A DNA stretch of 64,000 nucleotides from FEN-1219 sp035548835. Lineage in GTDB: Bacteria > Pseudomonadota > Gammaproteobacteria > Steroidobacterales > Rariloculaceae. The translations under genes and the position numbers were made by a program. Positions 50,294 through 58,509 of this stretch are shown piece after piece. Positions within the stretch are counted from its first letter, which is position 1; each line of letters starts with the position of its first letter. The stretch is from assembly GCA_035548835.1 (NCBI GenBank), contig DASZSB010000168.1, positions 1-64,000 on the forward strand, in the 5' to 3' direction. Below the pieces are notes generated by a model. The model did no database searches. It saw only the letters and a list, made by a program, of their open reading frames with translations, and was not told the origin of the DNA.

Positions 50294-53155
50294 TCAGCCG
50301 CGGCGGTGTTTGCGGGCGGGCTTCAGCAGATCCACGAACGCGTCCGGGTGGCACGGCTTGCTGAAGAAGAACCCCTGCATCTCGTCGCAGCCGTTCTCGC
50401 GCAGGAACTCGTATTGGGCCGCGGTCTCGACGCCTTCGGCCACGACGCGCACGCCGAGCGCCTTGCCCAGCGTCACGACGGCCTTCGTGATGGCCGTGTC
50501 GTCGACGCTCTCCGGTATGTCGCGAACGAAAGCTCGATCGACCTTCAGCGTATCGATCGGAAAGCGCTTCAGCTGCGACAGTGACGAGTAGCCGGTGCCG
50601 AAGTCGTCGATCGCGAGCCTGACGCCGAGCTCCTTGATCGCGGCCGCCTTCGCGGCGGCGATGTCGACGTGCTGCATGATCATGCTCTCGGTGATCTCGA
50701 GCTCGAGGAGCCCCGGCGCCATGCCCGTGTCCGCCAGGATCGCGGCCACGTCGCTCAGCAGCGCGGGATCCTTGAACTGACGCGGCGAGAGGTTGACCGA
50801 GATCACGACGCCCGGCAGGCCGCGCTTCTGCCACGCCACGTTCTGCTCGCAAGCGGTGCGCATGACCCACTTGCCGATCGCGACGATGAGCCCCGTGTCT
50901 TCCGCGAGCGGAATGAAATGCGCGGGTGGCACCGTGCCGAGATCGGGGTTCCACCACCGCAGCAGCGCCTCGGCGCCCCTGATTTCTCCCGTCGCAATGT
51001 CCACGCGCGGCTGGTACTGCAGCGAGAACTCGCCGCGTTGCAGCGCGTGCGCGAGGCGCACCTCGAGCTCGAGATCCTCGACGGACATCGGGCTCATGTC
51101 GGCAGAATAGAGCTGGAAGTTGTTCTTGCCCTCTTCCTTGGCCAGGTACATCGCCATGTCGGCGTGCTTCATCAGGGTCGTCGCGTCGCGTGCGTCCTGC
51201 GGATAGGTCGCGACGCCGATGCTAACGGTCACGCGGCACTCGTGGTCCATGACGGTCAGAGGCGCATGCATGCTGACCAGGATCTGGCGCGCGACCTCGC
51301 TGGCCGCCTCCGTGCCTTCCAGATCCTCGAGCAGAACGACGAACTCGTCGCCGCCCAGGCGACCGACGACACCGGCATCACGGACGCAGGTGCGCAATCG
51401 TGCGGCCACCTCCTGCAATAGCAGGTCGCCGGCTTCGTGACCGAGCGAGTCGTTGACGATCTTGAAACGGTCGAGGTCGATGAACAGCACAGCGCAACGC
51501 CGGTCGTGGCGCTTCGCGGTCTCGATGGCGTGCCCGAGCAGCTCGCCGAAGAGCGTCCGGTTCGGCAGGTCCGTGAGCTCGTCGTGGGTCGCGAGATAGT
51601 GGACGCGCGCCTCGGCCGCCTTGCGGGCCGTGATGTCCTCGACGATCGCAACGTCGTACAGCGGCTTGCCGTCGGCCGTGCGGCGGGTGGCGGCCGTGAT
51701 GCGCATCCAGAGCGTGGTGCCATCCTTGCGCTGGCAGCGCTTCTCGAGGGTGACGGTGTCGATGTCTCCGGCGTGCAGGCGCGCGCGGTCCCGATCCGCC
51801 ATCTGAGCGTCGTCAGGATGCGAGATGTCCCAGATCGTGAGCGCGAGCAGCTCCTCTCCGGCGTAGCCCAGCATGTCGCGCAGACGGCCGTTGCACCAGA
51901 TGAACCTGCCGTTCACGTCGACGTGGGCGATGCCGACTGCGGCCAGCTCCACCGTGCTGGCGTAACGGGCTTCGCTCTCGCGCAGCCGATGCTCGAGGGC
52001 GCGCCGCTCCGTGATGTCGTGGATCGTGCCTACGATTGCGATGGGCCGCCCCTGGGGGTCGGTGCGTGCCTCCACGAGTTGCTCGACGAGCTTCTCGCGC
52101 CCCCCGGCGAGCACGAGCCGGCTCTCGGTCGGACGGTAGGCGTCCGGGCCGGCGGAGATCGTGCTCTGGCCTTCGATCAGGATCTGGCGGTCGTCGGGAT
52201 GGACCTTCGCTAGGAAGTTGTCGAAGGTGGCGGGGTAGTGCTGCGGGTCCTCCTCGAGGATTCGATACAGCTCTTCCGACCACCAGCTCTGGTTGGTCGA
52301 GAGGTCCCACTCCCAGTTGCCGATTTTGGCGAGGCGCTGCGCTTCGCGGTAGCGCATCTCGGTGAGCCGCAAGGCCGCGTCGGTGGCGCGCTGCTCGGTG
52401 ACGTCCTGCAGCGTGCCGTTCAGCTCAACGGCGCGGCCGTCGGCGTCGAGCAGCGCGGCGCCCTGACTCTGGAACACCTTCAGCGTTCCGTCCGGCAACA
52501 CGATGCGCACGTCGATGGGCTCGATCTCCTGACCCTTGGCGACCTGCGCCGTCCGCTGCGCGATACGCTCGCGATCGTCGGGGTGGATCAGCGCGACGTA
52601 GCGTTCGAACGGCCGCTGCTCGATCGCCGGATCGAGCTGCAGCATCCGGTACATCTCGTCGGACCACCAGTGCTCGTCGGAGACGAGGTCCCAGGTCCAG
52701 CTGCCGATCCTGGCGATACGCTGCGCCTCCTTGAGGCGCGCTTCGATGCGTGCGCCGTGCCCGCGATCACGCGGCGGCGCGCTACGCAGCACGCACACGG
52801 TGAACGCGACATCGAGGAGGTCGAGCGTGCCGGCGTCGGCGTGCACGCTGATCGAAGTGCCGTCCTTGCAGTGCACGGCGACTTCGCGAGGGGCGGGCGG
52901 AGTGCCGGCGCCTTCGGGCGCGGCGCCCTGCAGCCCCGCCGGCAGCAGGCGTCGCAGCGGGTGGCCCACGAGCTCGGCCGAGACGTATCCGAACCGGTGC
53001 ACGACGTGACGGTTCACGAATACGATCACGCCGCGCGAATCGAGCAGGACAGCCGGATCGGTCAACGCCTCGAGCGTCGCGAATACGGCGGCGTGCTGCG
53101 CGGCAGCGACCGGTGTCTCCGCGGTCGCGCGAGGCGTGTTGCGAGCGTCCCCCAT
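50294..53155 (-). CDS. Multi-PAS GGDEF-EAL cyclic-di-GMP protein
   Basis: 953 residues from the ATG at 53155 (AGGAG close upstream; a TTG at 53248 would add 31 residues). Four PAS regions: LLDSRGVIVFVNRHVVHRFG; IGSWTWDLVSDEHWWSDEMY; IGNWEWDLSTNQSWWSEELY, nearly a repeat of the second; and AAVGIAHVDVNGRFIWCNGR. GGDEF domain with intact GGDEF in VGRLGGDEFVVLLED but no RxxD inhibitory site (the position reads RDAG). EAL domain with EALLRW, VISVNLSPRQF, LELEITESMIM, DFGTGYSSLSQL and VVAEGVETAAQYEFL, so the phosphodiesterase site looks complete. No transmembrane segment; a cytoplasmic sensor. Both activities may exist; the PAS input is not identified. Convergent with 49231. Confidence 0.92.
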   Translation of the reverse strand: MGDARNTPRATAETPVAAAQHAAVFATLEALTDPAVLLDSRGVIVFVNRHVVHRFGYVSAELVGHPLRRLLPAGLQGAAPEGAGTPPAPREVAVHCKDGTSISVHADAGTLDLLDVAFTVCVLRSAPPRDRGHGARIEARLKEAQRIARIGSWTWDLVSDEHWWSDEMYRMLQLDPAIEQRPFERYVALIHPDDRERIAQRTAQVAKGQEIEPIDVRIVLPDGTLKVFQSQGAALLDADGRAVELNGTLQDVTEQRATDAALRLTEMRYREAQRLAKIGNWEWDLSTNQSWWSEELYRILEEDPQHYPATFDNFLAKVHPDDRQILIEGQSTISAGPDAYRPTESRLVLAGGREKLVEQLVEARTDPQGRPIAIVGTIHDITERRALEHRLRESEARYASTVELAAVGIAHVDVNGRFIWCNGRLRDMLGYAGEELLALTIWDISHPDDAQMADRDRARLHAGDIDTVTLEKRCQRKDGTTLWMRITAATRRTADGKPLYDVAIVEDITARKAAEARVHYLATHDELTDLPNRTLFGELLGHAIETAKRHDRRCAVLFIDLDRFKIVNDSLGHEAGDLLLQEVAARLRTCVRDAGVVGRLGGDEFVVLLEDLEGTEAASEVARQILVSMHAPLTVMDHECRVTVSIGVATYPQDARDATTLMKHADMAMYLAKEEGKNNFQLYSADMSPMSVEDLELEVRLAHALQRGEFSLQYQPRVDIATGEIRGAEALLRWWNPDLGTVPPAHFIPLAEDTGLIVAIGKWVMRTACEQNVAWQKRGLPGVVISVNLSPRQFKDPALLSDVAAILADTGMAPGLLELEITESMIMQHVDIAAAKAAAIKELGVRLAIDDFGTGYSSLSQLKRFPIDTLKVDRAFVRDIPESVDDTAITKAVVTLGKALGVRVVAEGVETAAQYEFLRENGCDEMQGFFFSKPCHPDAFVDLLKPARKHRRG

Positions 53156-53401
53156 GACTCCTGCGGGGGCTTCCAAGGTCGCGGCGGGCGCCCGCCGCTG
53201 GCCCGTCGCCCGGTTCGCGACGGTGATGCCGCTCCTAAGACGGCTCAATAGCCAGTGTCTTTACGATCGGCCCGCGAGACTGTGATGCGGCTCACGATGG
53301 CGAGCGAGGGAGCGCCGGACGCCCGGTTCCGCGGCGCCACGCCCCATCCACGCGGGAGTCCGCTATGATCTGCTGACGAATCGGCCCCGGAGGGGAGCTC
53401 A

Positions 53402-54205
53402 ATGGTGACGAACCGTCGGAACTTCATCGCTGGATGCACAGCCGCGCTTGCGGCTTCGCAGCTCGGAGGCGGTCGCGCGGCGGCCGCGGACAAGGTGCCC
53501 GTGCTCGGTCTCATCTTCCCGCCCGCCGATCGCGGCATTCCGGAGGAAGGGGTCGCGATGTACGGCGATCGTCTGAAGTTCGTCGTGACCGGTCTCGGCG
53601 TAGAGCGCATGACGCCGGAGGGCTTCGATGCCGTCATGGAACGCATCCCCGCCGCCGCCAAGAAACTCGCGGCGGCCGGCGCCGAGGCCATCGAGCTCAC
53701 GGGCACTTCGCTGACGTTCTACAAGGGCGAGGCGTACAACCAGAAGCTTCGGAAGACCGTCACGGACGCGTCGGGGCTGCCGGCGACCACGATGAGCAAT
53801 GGCGTGATCGAGGGACTCAAGGCCGTCGGCGCGCGCAAGGTCGCGGTCGCGACCGCTTACAACGAAGAGGTCAACAAGCGACTGCGGGCGTTCCTGATCG
53901 AGCACGGGCTCACACCCGTCGTCGTGACCGGGCTCGGCCTCGAAGCCATCCGCGACGTCGACCACGTGACGCAGGACGACCTGATCGCGTTCGGCGAGCG
54001 CGTGCGCAAGTCCGCCGCCGATGCGGATTCGCTGCTGGTCTCGTGCGGTGGCTTCCGCACGCTCGAGATCATCGCGCCGCTCGAAGCGCGCACGGGCGTG
54101 CCCGTGATCTCGAGCATGCCGCACGGCCTCTGGGCCGGCGCGCGGCTGGTTGGCCTGAGCGGCGCGGCGCCAGGCTATGGCAGGTTGCTGTCGCGCAAGG
54201 CATAG
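53402..54205 (+). CDS. Tat-exported arylmalonate decarboxylase-like enzyme
   Basis: 267 residues; GGAGGGGAGC upstream. Short twin-arginine signal (TNRRNFIAG, Arg5-Arg6, then AALAASQLGGG). The Asp/Glu racemase-like fold agrees along its length with arylmalonate decarboxylase: ELTGTSLTFYKG with Gly101-Thr102-Ser103 of the dioxyanion hole, TTMSNGVIEGLKAVGARKVA, ATAYNEEVNKRLRAFL, LLVSCGGFRTLEII with the catalytic Cys215, and PGYGRLL at the end. The Gly in the first motif rather than a second Cys fits a decarboxylase more than a racemase; maleate isomerase relatives are the alternative. Export of this family is unusual. The next genes (DUF1080 and esterase) are closely packed behind it. Confidence 0.85.
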   Translation: MVTNRRNFIAGCTAALAASQLGGGRAAAADKVPVLGLIFPPADRGIPEEGVAMYGDRLKFVVTGLGVERMTPEGFDAVMERIPAAAKKLAAAGAEAIELTGTSLTFYKGEAYNQKLRKTVTDASGLPATTMSNGVIEGLKAVGARKVAVATAYNEEVNKRLRAFLIEHGLTPVVVTGLGLEAIRDVDHVTQDDLIAFGERVRKSAADADSLLVSCGGFRTLEIIAPLEARTGVPVISSMPHGLWAGARLVGLSGAAPGYGRLLSRKA

Positions 54206-54218
54206 CGGGCGCGCCTGC

Positions 54219-55004
54219 ATGCCGGGCCCGCGTCACCTCGGCTGTGTTGCGGGGCTGACGCTCGTCGCAGCGAGCGTCGTCGCCCAGCCTGCGGCGCCGC
54301 GGCCGGAAGCTACGGAGGTCTGGAAACCCGTACCTCCCGTCGTCACGCCGGGGCCGGCGCTCCCGCCGGCCGGGCCGCCGTCGGATGCCGTCGTGCTGTT
54401 CGATGGCACGACGCTCGCCGAGTGGGTCGACCCACGGGACGGCTCTCCCGCCAGGTGGACGGTCGGCGACGGCTGTCTGCGCGTCGAGAAGGCGGTCGGC
54501 AACATCGAAACGCGGCGTCGCTTCCGCGACTATCAGCTGCACCTCGAGTGGCGCATCCCCGCGGATGTCGCGGGGGCCGGGCAGGCGCGCGGCAACAGCG
54601 GCGTGTTCCTCGCGTCGACCGGCGCCGGTGACCGCGGCTACGAGCTGCAGATCCTCGATTCGTACCGCAACGAGACCTACGTGAACGGCATGGCCGGCAG
54701 CCTCTACAAGCAGTCGCCGCCGCTCGTGAACGCGAGCCGTCCGCCGGGCGAATGGCAGACGTACGATGTCGTCTGGCATGCGCCGCGCTTTCATGCCGAC
54801 GGCACGCTGGATGCGCCGGCGCGCGCGACGGTGCTCTTCAACGGCGTGCTCGTGCAGGACGACTTCGCGCTGCGCGGGGAGACGGTCTACGTCGGCACGC
54901 CGGCATACTCGGCGCACGGCGCTGCGCCGATCAAGCTGCAGGCGCACAACGATCCGAGCACCCCGATCTGCTTCCGCGACATCTGGGTGCGCCCGTTGCC
55001 GTGA
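54219..55004 (+). CDS. Exported DUF1080 (3-keto-disaccharide hydrolase family) protein
   Basis: 261 residues from the ATG at 54219, 13 bases after the decarboxylase stop; signal RHLGCVAGLTLVAASVVA. A Pro-rich linker (VPPVVTPGPALPPAGPP) precedes the concanavalin-like DUF1080 domain: VVLFDGTTLAEWVDPRDG, RRFRDYQLHLEWRIP, GNSGVFLASTGAGDRGYELQ, YKQSPPLVNASRPPGEWQTY and the closing IKLQAHNDPSTPICFRDIWV. Characterised members act on 3-keto-glycosides, and many bind glycans. Glycan or glycoside processing is plausible, but the residues alone do not prove it. Its stop overlaps the next start (GTGA). Confidence 0.88.
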   Translation: MPGPRHLGCVAGLTLVAASVVAQPAAPRPEATEVWKPVPPVVTPGPALPPAGPPSDAVVLFDGTTLAEWVDPRDGSPARWTVGDGCLRVEKAVGNIETRRRFRDYQLHLEWRIPADVAGAGQARGNSGVFLASTGAGDRGYELQILDSYRNETYVNGMAGSLYKQSPPLVNASRPPGEWQTYDVVWHAPRFHADGTLDAPARATVLFNGVLVQDDFALRGETVYVGTPAYSAHGAAPIKLQAHNDPSTPICFRDIWVRPLP

Positions 55005-55987
55005 GACGCGTGCGCACGGCAACGCGAGTCGGTGTTCTGGCGCTGCTGATCGGCGTTGCGGCGCACGCGGCCGGGCCGACGCCACGTCACATCGACGTCG
55101 GGGGCGTGCAGCGCGAGTTTCTGGTCGTGACACCGGAGGCCATGCCCGCGGGACCGCGGCCGCTCGTGCTCGTGCTGCACGGCCATCTCGGCACGGCGGC
55201 GAACGCACTCGGCGGCGGGATGGCCCCATCACCGCTGTCGGCCTGGCTCGACATCGCGGCGCGCGAGAAGGTGCTGGTCGCGGCCCTGCAGGGACTGACG
55301 GGCGCGGACCGGCGCACCGGGTGGCACGACTGCCGCAGCGATGCGACCGACAATCCGCGCGTCGACGACGTGGCGTTCGCTGCGGCGGTGGCGCGGCGGC
55401 TCGTTGCGGAGAGCCGCGCGGATCCGCAGCGCATCTATGTCATGGGCATGTCGAACGGCGCCATGATGACGCTGCGGCTCGCGCTCGAGATGCGGCCGGC
55501 GCCCGCCGCCGTTGCCGCCGTGGCCGGCACGCTGGCCGCGCAGTCCGACTGCAAGGCCGCACCTGGGCGACGGGTGTCGGTGCTGCTGATCCACGGCACG
55601 GAGGATCCGCTGGTGCCGTACGAGGGTGGCGGAGTGGGCTTCGGCGAGCGGCGCGATCGCGGCCAGGTGCTGAGCGTGGCCGCGACGCGCGATTTCTGGC
55701 TGCGTGCAGACGGACTCGACCGTGCGCAGCCAATCGAGTACTCGTTCCCGCATCGCGGCGACGACGCGACGCGTGCGCGCAAGGTCACGTACGGCACGGA
55801 CCCTGGGCCGCAGGTGGTCGTGATCACGATCGAGCATGGCGGTCACGTGGAGCCGAGCCGGCGCTTCCGCTACGGTGCGCTCTACAACCGCATCGTCGGC
55901 GCGCAGAACCGCGACCTCGAGTCGGCGGAAGAAGCGTGGGCGTTCTTCAGGACCAAGAAAGCGGATGCGGCCGACGGCCCGAAGTGA
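55001..55987 (+). CDS. Exported esterase of the PHB-depolymerase/feruloyl-esterase type
   Basis: 328 residues; GTG start overlapping the DUF1080 stop by four bases. Signal ATRVGVLALLIGVAAHAAG. Alpha/beta-hydrolase: PRPLVLVLHGHLGTAANAL (oxyanion region), WHDCRSDATDNPRVDDVAF, nucleophile Ser151 in GMSNGAMM, Asp in LIHGTEDPLVPY and His in IEHGGHVEP. The LpqC-type family includes polyhydroxybutyrate depolymerases and feruloyl or acetyl-xylan esterases; either fits an exported enzyme, and the latter would suit a plant-polymer context. Third gene of the operon 53402-55987. Confidence 0.87.
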   Translation: MRRVRTATRVGVLALLIGVAAHAAGPTPRHIDVGGVQREFLVVTPEAMPAGPRPLVLVLHGHLGTAANALGGGMAPSPLSAWLDIAAREKVLVAALQGLTGADRRTGWHDCRSDATDNPRVDDVAFAAAVARRLVAESRADPQRIYVMGMSNGAMMTLRLALEMRPAPAAVAAVAGTLAAQSDCKAAPGRRVSVLLIHGTEDPLVPYEGGGVGFGERRDRGQVLSVAATRDFWLRADGLDRAQPIEYSFPHRGDDATRARKVTYGTDPGPQVVVITIEHGGHVEPSRRFRYGALYNRIVGAQNRDLESAEEAWAFFRTKKADAADGPK

Positions 55988-56032
55988 GACACTTCGACGC
56001 GATCCCCGCAGCGACACTCTGAACGGTGCAGC

Positions 56033-57613
56033 ATGGCGTTACCTCCCGGCGTTGCGCAACGCGACTTCTCGAAGGCCCTCGAAGAGTTCGGCAACGCGCT
56101 CGGGCGCGAATGGGTGTTCACCAGCGACGAGGATCTGAAGCTCTATCGCGACGCCTACTCGCCGTTCTTCGGCGAACCGGAGGATCGCGTGGCCTCCGCC
56201 GCCGTGGCGCCGAACAGCACGGAGCAGGTGCAATCCGTCGTCCGCATCGCGAACAAATACAAGCTCCCGCTCTGGACGATCTCGACCGGCCGCAATCTCG
56301 GCTACGGCGGCTCGTCGCCCGCGTATTCCGGCAGCGTGGTCGTCGATCTGAAGCGCATGAACCGCGTCATCGAGGTCAACGACAAGACGCACTACGCCGT
56401 CGTCGAGCCCGGCGTGAGCTACTTCGATCTCCACCGCTACATCCAGGAGCACGAGCTCAAGGTCTGGATCGATCCCGCGGACCCTGGCTGGGGCAGCCCC
56501 GTGGGGAACTCGCTCGAGCGTGGCGGCGGGCGCACGCCGATGCGCGATCACTGGAACGCCGTGTGCGGCATGGAGGTCGTGCTGCCGAGCGGCGAGGTGC
56601 TGCGCACGGGCATGGGCGGGCTGCCGAACACGCAGGTGTGGCACCAGTACAAATACGGCTTCGGGCCGCTCGTCGATGGTCTCTTCTCGCAGTCGAACTT
56701 CGGCATCGTGACGCGCTTAGGTCTCTGGCTCATGCCGGCGCCCGAGGCGTATCGCGACGGCCGCGTGAGCGTGCCGCTGCACGACGACCTCGTGCCGTTC
56801 ATGGAGCACTACGCGTACCTCATGAACTCCGACATCCTGCGGGGCACGATGCTGCTCGAGAGCCCGCTGCTGAATTACCACGCGTCGCAGGGCGGATCGT
56901 TCTTCGAGATGCCGGGCGGCCCGTCTACGCGTGAGCTCGACCGCATGGCAATCGATCGCAAGCTGCCGTACTGGAGCGCGGAGTTCCGCTTCTGGGGGCC
57001 ACCGCGCGTGATCGACGCACAGTGGGAAACGGTGAAGGAGAGGTTCGGCACGATCCGCGGCGCCACTTTTCAGGACGGCCGCAATTACCGTTTCCCGACC
57101 CAAGTGGACCAGAGCGATCCGACGCTGACCGTCGCGCTCGGAGTGCCGAGCCTCGGCGTGTTCGGGCTGCTGCAGGGCGGCGGGCACCTGGGGTTCTCGC
57201 CGATCATTCCGATGACGGGCGAGGCCGTCTTCAAGGCGCAGAAGGTGTACGGCCAGCTGTACGCGGACATGAATCTGCCCGTGGGCAATCAGTTCGCGGC
57301 GCTGCCGTGGTCGTACAACCCGCGCGCGCTCGTGCTGCTGTTCGGCATTCCGATGTCGCACGACAAGGCCAGGAATCAGGATGGCCGGAAGATCTTCGAG
57401 AAGCTGGTCGAAGTGTCCGCGGCCAACGGCTGGGCCGAGTACCGCACGCACGTGGCGTTCATGGACAAGGTGGCCGACGCGTACTCGTTCAACAACCACG
57501 CGATGCGCCGCTTCCACGAGACGCTGAAGGATGCCATCGACCCGAACGGCATCCTGTCGCCGGGCAAGTCGGGCATCTGGCCGAAGCGCCTGCGCGGCAA
57601 GCGACCGGCGTGA
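56033..57613 (+). CDS. FAD-dependent vanillyl-alcohol-oxidase/4-cresol-dehydrogenase-like flavoprotein
   Basis: 526 residues, the usual length for the family. FAD-binding domain: VAPNSTEQVQSVVRIANKYK, LWTISTGRNLGYGGSSPAYS (pyrophosphate loop), VDLKRMNRVIEVNDKTHYAV, GNSLERGGGRTPMRDHW. Cap domain from ~residue 240: MNSDILRGTMLLESPLLN. GGGHLGFSPIIPMTGEA has His385 at the place where vanillyl-alcohol oxidase attaches FAD covalently; 4-cresol dehydrogenase uses Tyr there. The protein ends in DPNGILSPGKSGIWPKR. No signal peptide. Expected reaction: oxidation of a para-substituted phenol such as 4-alkylphenol, vanillyl alcohol or eugenol. No partner cytochrome gene is adjacent, so oxidase chemistry is possible. 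Confidence 0.88.
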   Translation: MALPPGVAQRDFSKALEEFGNALGREWVFTSDEDLKLYRDAYSPFFGEPEDRVASAAVAPNSTEQVQSVVRIANKYKLPLWTISTGRNLGYGGSSPAYSGSVVVDLKRMNRVIEVNDKTHYAVVEPGVSYFDLHRYIQEHELKVWIDPADPGWGSPVGNSLERGGGRTPMRDHWNAVCGMEVVLPSGEVLRTGMGGLPNTQVWHQYKYGFGPLVDGLFSQSNFGIVTRLGLWLMPAPEAYRDGRVSVPLHDDLVPFMEHYAYLMNSDILRGTMLLESPLLNYHASQGGSFFEMPGGPSTRELDRMAIDRKLPYWSAEFRFWGPPRVIDAQWETVKERFGTIRGATFQDGRNYRFPTQVDQSDPTLTVALGVPSLGVFGLLQGGGHLGFSPIIPMTGEAVFKAQKVYGQLYADMNLPVGNQFAALPWSYNPRALVLLFGIPMSHDKARNQDGRKIFEKLVEVSAANGWAEYRTHVAFMDKVADAYSFNNHAMRRFHETLKDAIDPNGILSPGKSGIWPKRLRGKRPA

Positions 57614-57642
57614 CGAGTCTCGCAGTCGCCGCGTCGCGACGC

Positions 57643-57671
57643 TTGCGCCGGTGCCGGCGCGGCGTTAGCAT
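57643..57671 (+). promoter_or_regulatory. Candidate promoter of leader-peptide transcript
   Basis: TTGCGC (57643-57648), 17-base spacer, TAGCAT (57666-57671). The predicted start (~57678) would leave only a few bases before the leader ATG at 57682, fitting the absence of a Shine-Dalgarno there. Match quality is modest. Confidence 0.4.
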
Positions 57672-57681
57672 GCCGCCCGCT

Positions 57682-57741
57682 ATGAACAAACGCGCCACGG
57701 CCATGCAACTCGTATATCTCCACTGGAGGTGGACTGCCTGA
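57682..57741 (+). CDS. Putative regulatory leader peptide with Trp codons
   Basis: Nineteen residues, MNKRATAMQLVYLHWRWTA, ending at TGA (57739-57741). There is no ribosome binding site, perhaps because the message is nearly leaderless. Two Trp codons (57724 and 57730) flank an Arg codon close to the stop, after Tyr, Leu and His codons, the composition expected of an attenuator peptide that senses charged tRNA. It lies just ahead of mutually exclusive RNA stems and a terminator. Translation is inferred, not shown. Confidence 0.5.
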   Translation: MNKRATAMQLVYLHWRWTA

Positions 57742-57838
57742 TCGTGCGCGTTTAGCAGGAAGGGCAGTCGTCAGTAACCGCGACTGCCGAACCAATGAAA
57801 CCCTGGTCAGGCAGCCGCCTCACCGGGGTTTTTCGTTT
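57734..57838 (+). promoter_or_regulatory. Candidate transcription attenuator before acetyltransferase gene
   Basis: A terminator hairpin (57801-57812 with 57817-57828, one G-U and one C-C mismatch, then five T) ends ten bases before the ATG, and its 3' arm holds the only SD-like GGGG. Bases 57734-57743, around the leader stop codon, can pair over 10 bp (one G-U) with 57805-57814 and would block the terminator. A further hairpin joins GGCAGTCG (57763-57770) to CGACTGCC (57781-57788). A ribosome reaching the leader stop would cover the first segment and let the terminator form; stalling earlier or not initiating would favour readthrough. Confidence 0.5.
57801..57833 (+). terminator. Terminator hairpin of the attenuator
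   Basis: Twelve-base arms 57801-57812 and 57817-57828, loop AGCC, followed by TTTTTC. It sits upstream, not downstream, of a gene on its own strand, as attenuators do; it could instead end the flavoprotein transcript. Confidence 0.75.
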
Positions 57839-58348
57839 ATGAGCACGAGCAACGTCGAGAACATCCTGATTCGCCGCGTCGAGCCCGATGATTTCCGCGG
57901 GCTGAAGAGCATCGCGGAGCAGCCGCTGGCCGTGTACGGCACGCTGCAGCTGCCGTTTCCGTCCGCACAGGCCTGGCGCCAGCGGCTCGAGCAGCAGACC
58001 GGTAACCACTACGGACTCGTCGCGTGCGCGCGCGACGCGATCGTGGGCAGCCTGAGCCTCTCGGTCCCGGAGCGTTCGCCGCGGCGCGCGCACGTGGGCG
58101 AGATCGGTGTCGCCGTGCACGATCAGTGGCAGGGCCGGGGCATCGGCACTGCGCTCGTGCGCGCGGCCGTCGATCTCGCCGACCGCTGGCTGAACCTGCG
58201 CCGGCTCGAGCTCACGGCGTACGCCGACAACGAGCGCGCGCTGAAGCTGTACCGGAAGTTCGGCTTCGAGATCGAAGGCCTGCTGCGGCGCTACGCGTTT
58301 CGCGACGGCGCGTTCGTGGACGCCTACGTGCTGGCGCGGCTGCGATAG
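57839..58348 (+). CDS. yhhY: YhhY-like GNAT acetyltransferase
   Basis: 169 residues. Strong overall resemblance to E. coli YhhY/AaaT: IRRVEPDDFRGLKSIAEQP, YGTLQLPFPSAQAWRQRLEQ, VGEIGVAVHDQWQGRGIGTA (acetyl-CoA loop QGRGIG), RRLELTAYADNERALKLYRK and FGFEIEGLLRRYAFRDGAFV. The E. coli protein N-acetylates free amino acids such as Phe and Met and some toxic analogues, in the cytoplasm. Here the gene follows a putative leader peptide with Trp codons and a terminator immediately before the ATG, so its expression may respond to amino-acid supply. Start chosen as the first ATG after the T-run. Confidence 0.88.
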   Translation: MSTSNVENILIRRVEPDDFRGLKSIAEQPLAVYGTLQLPFPSAQAWRQRLEQQTGNHYGLVACARDAIVGSLSLSVPERSPRRAHVGEIGVAVHDQWQGRGIGTALVRAAVDLADRWLNLRRLELTAYADNERALKLYRKFGFEIEGLLRRYAFRDGAFVDAYVLARLR

Positions 58349-58509
58349 GCATTCGCGCCGGCGTCGGTACCGGGTTCGGTCTCGACGCCGGCGCGGCGGC
58401 CATGCGAGGCAGGCGCGAGCGTCCAGCATGGCACTCGCGACACCTGTTGCGGCGCGGGTGACCATGGCAGCATTAATGGTCACACGATCCTGTGACGAGG
58501 TGGCGGTCG

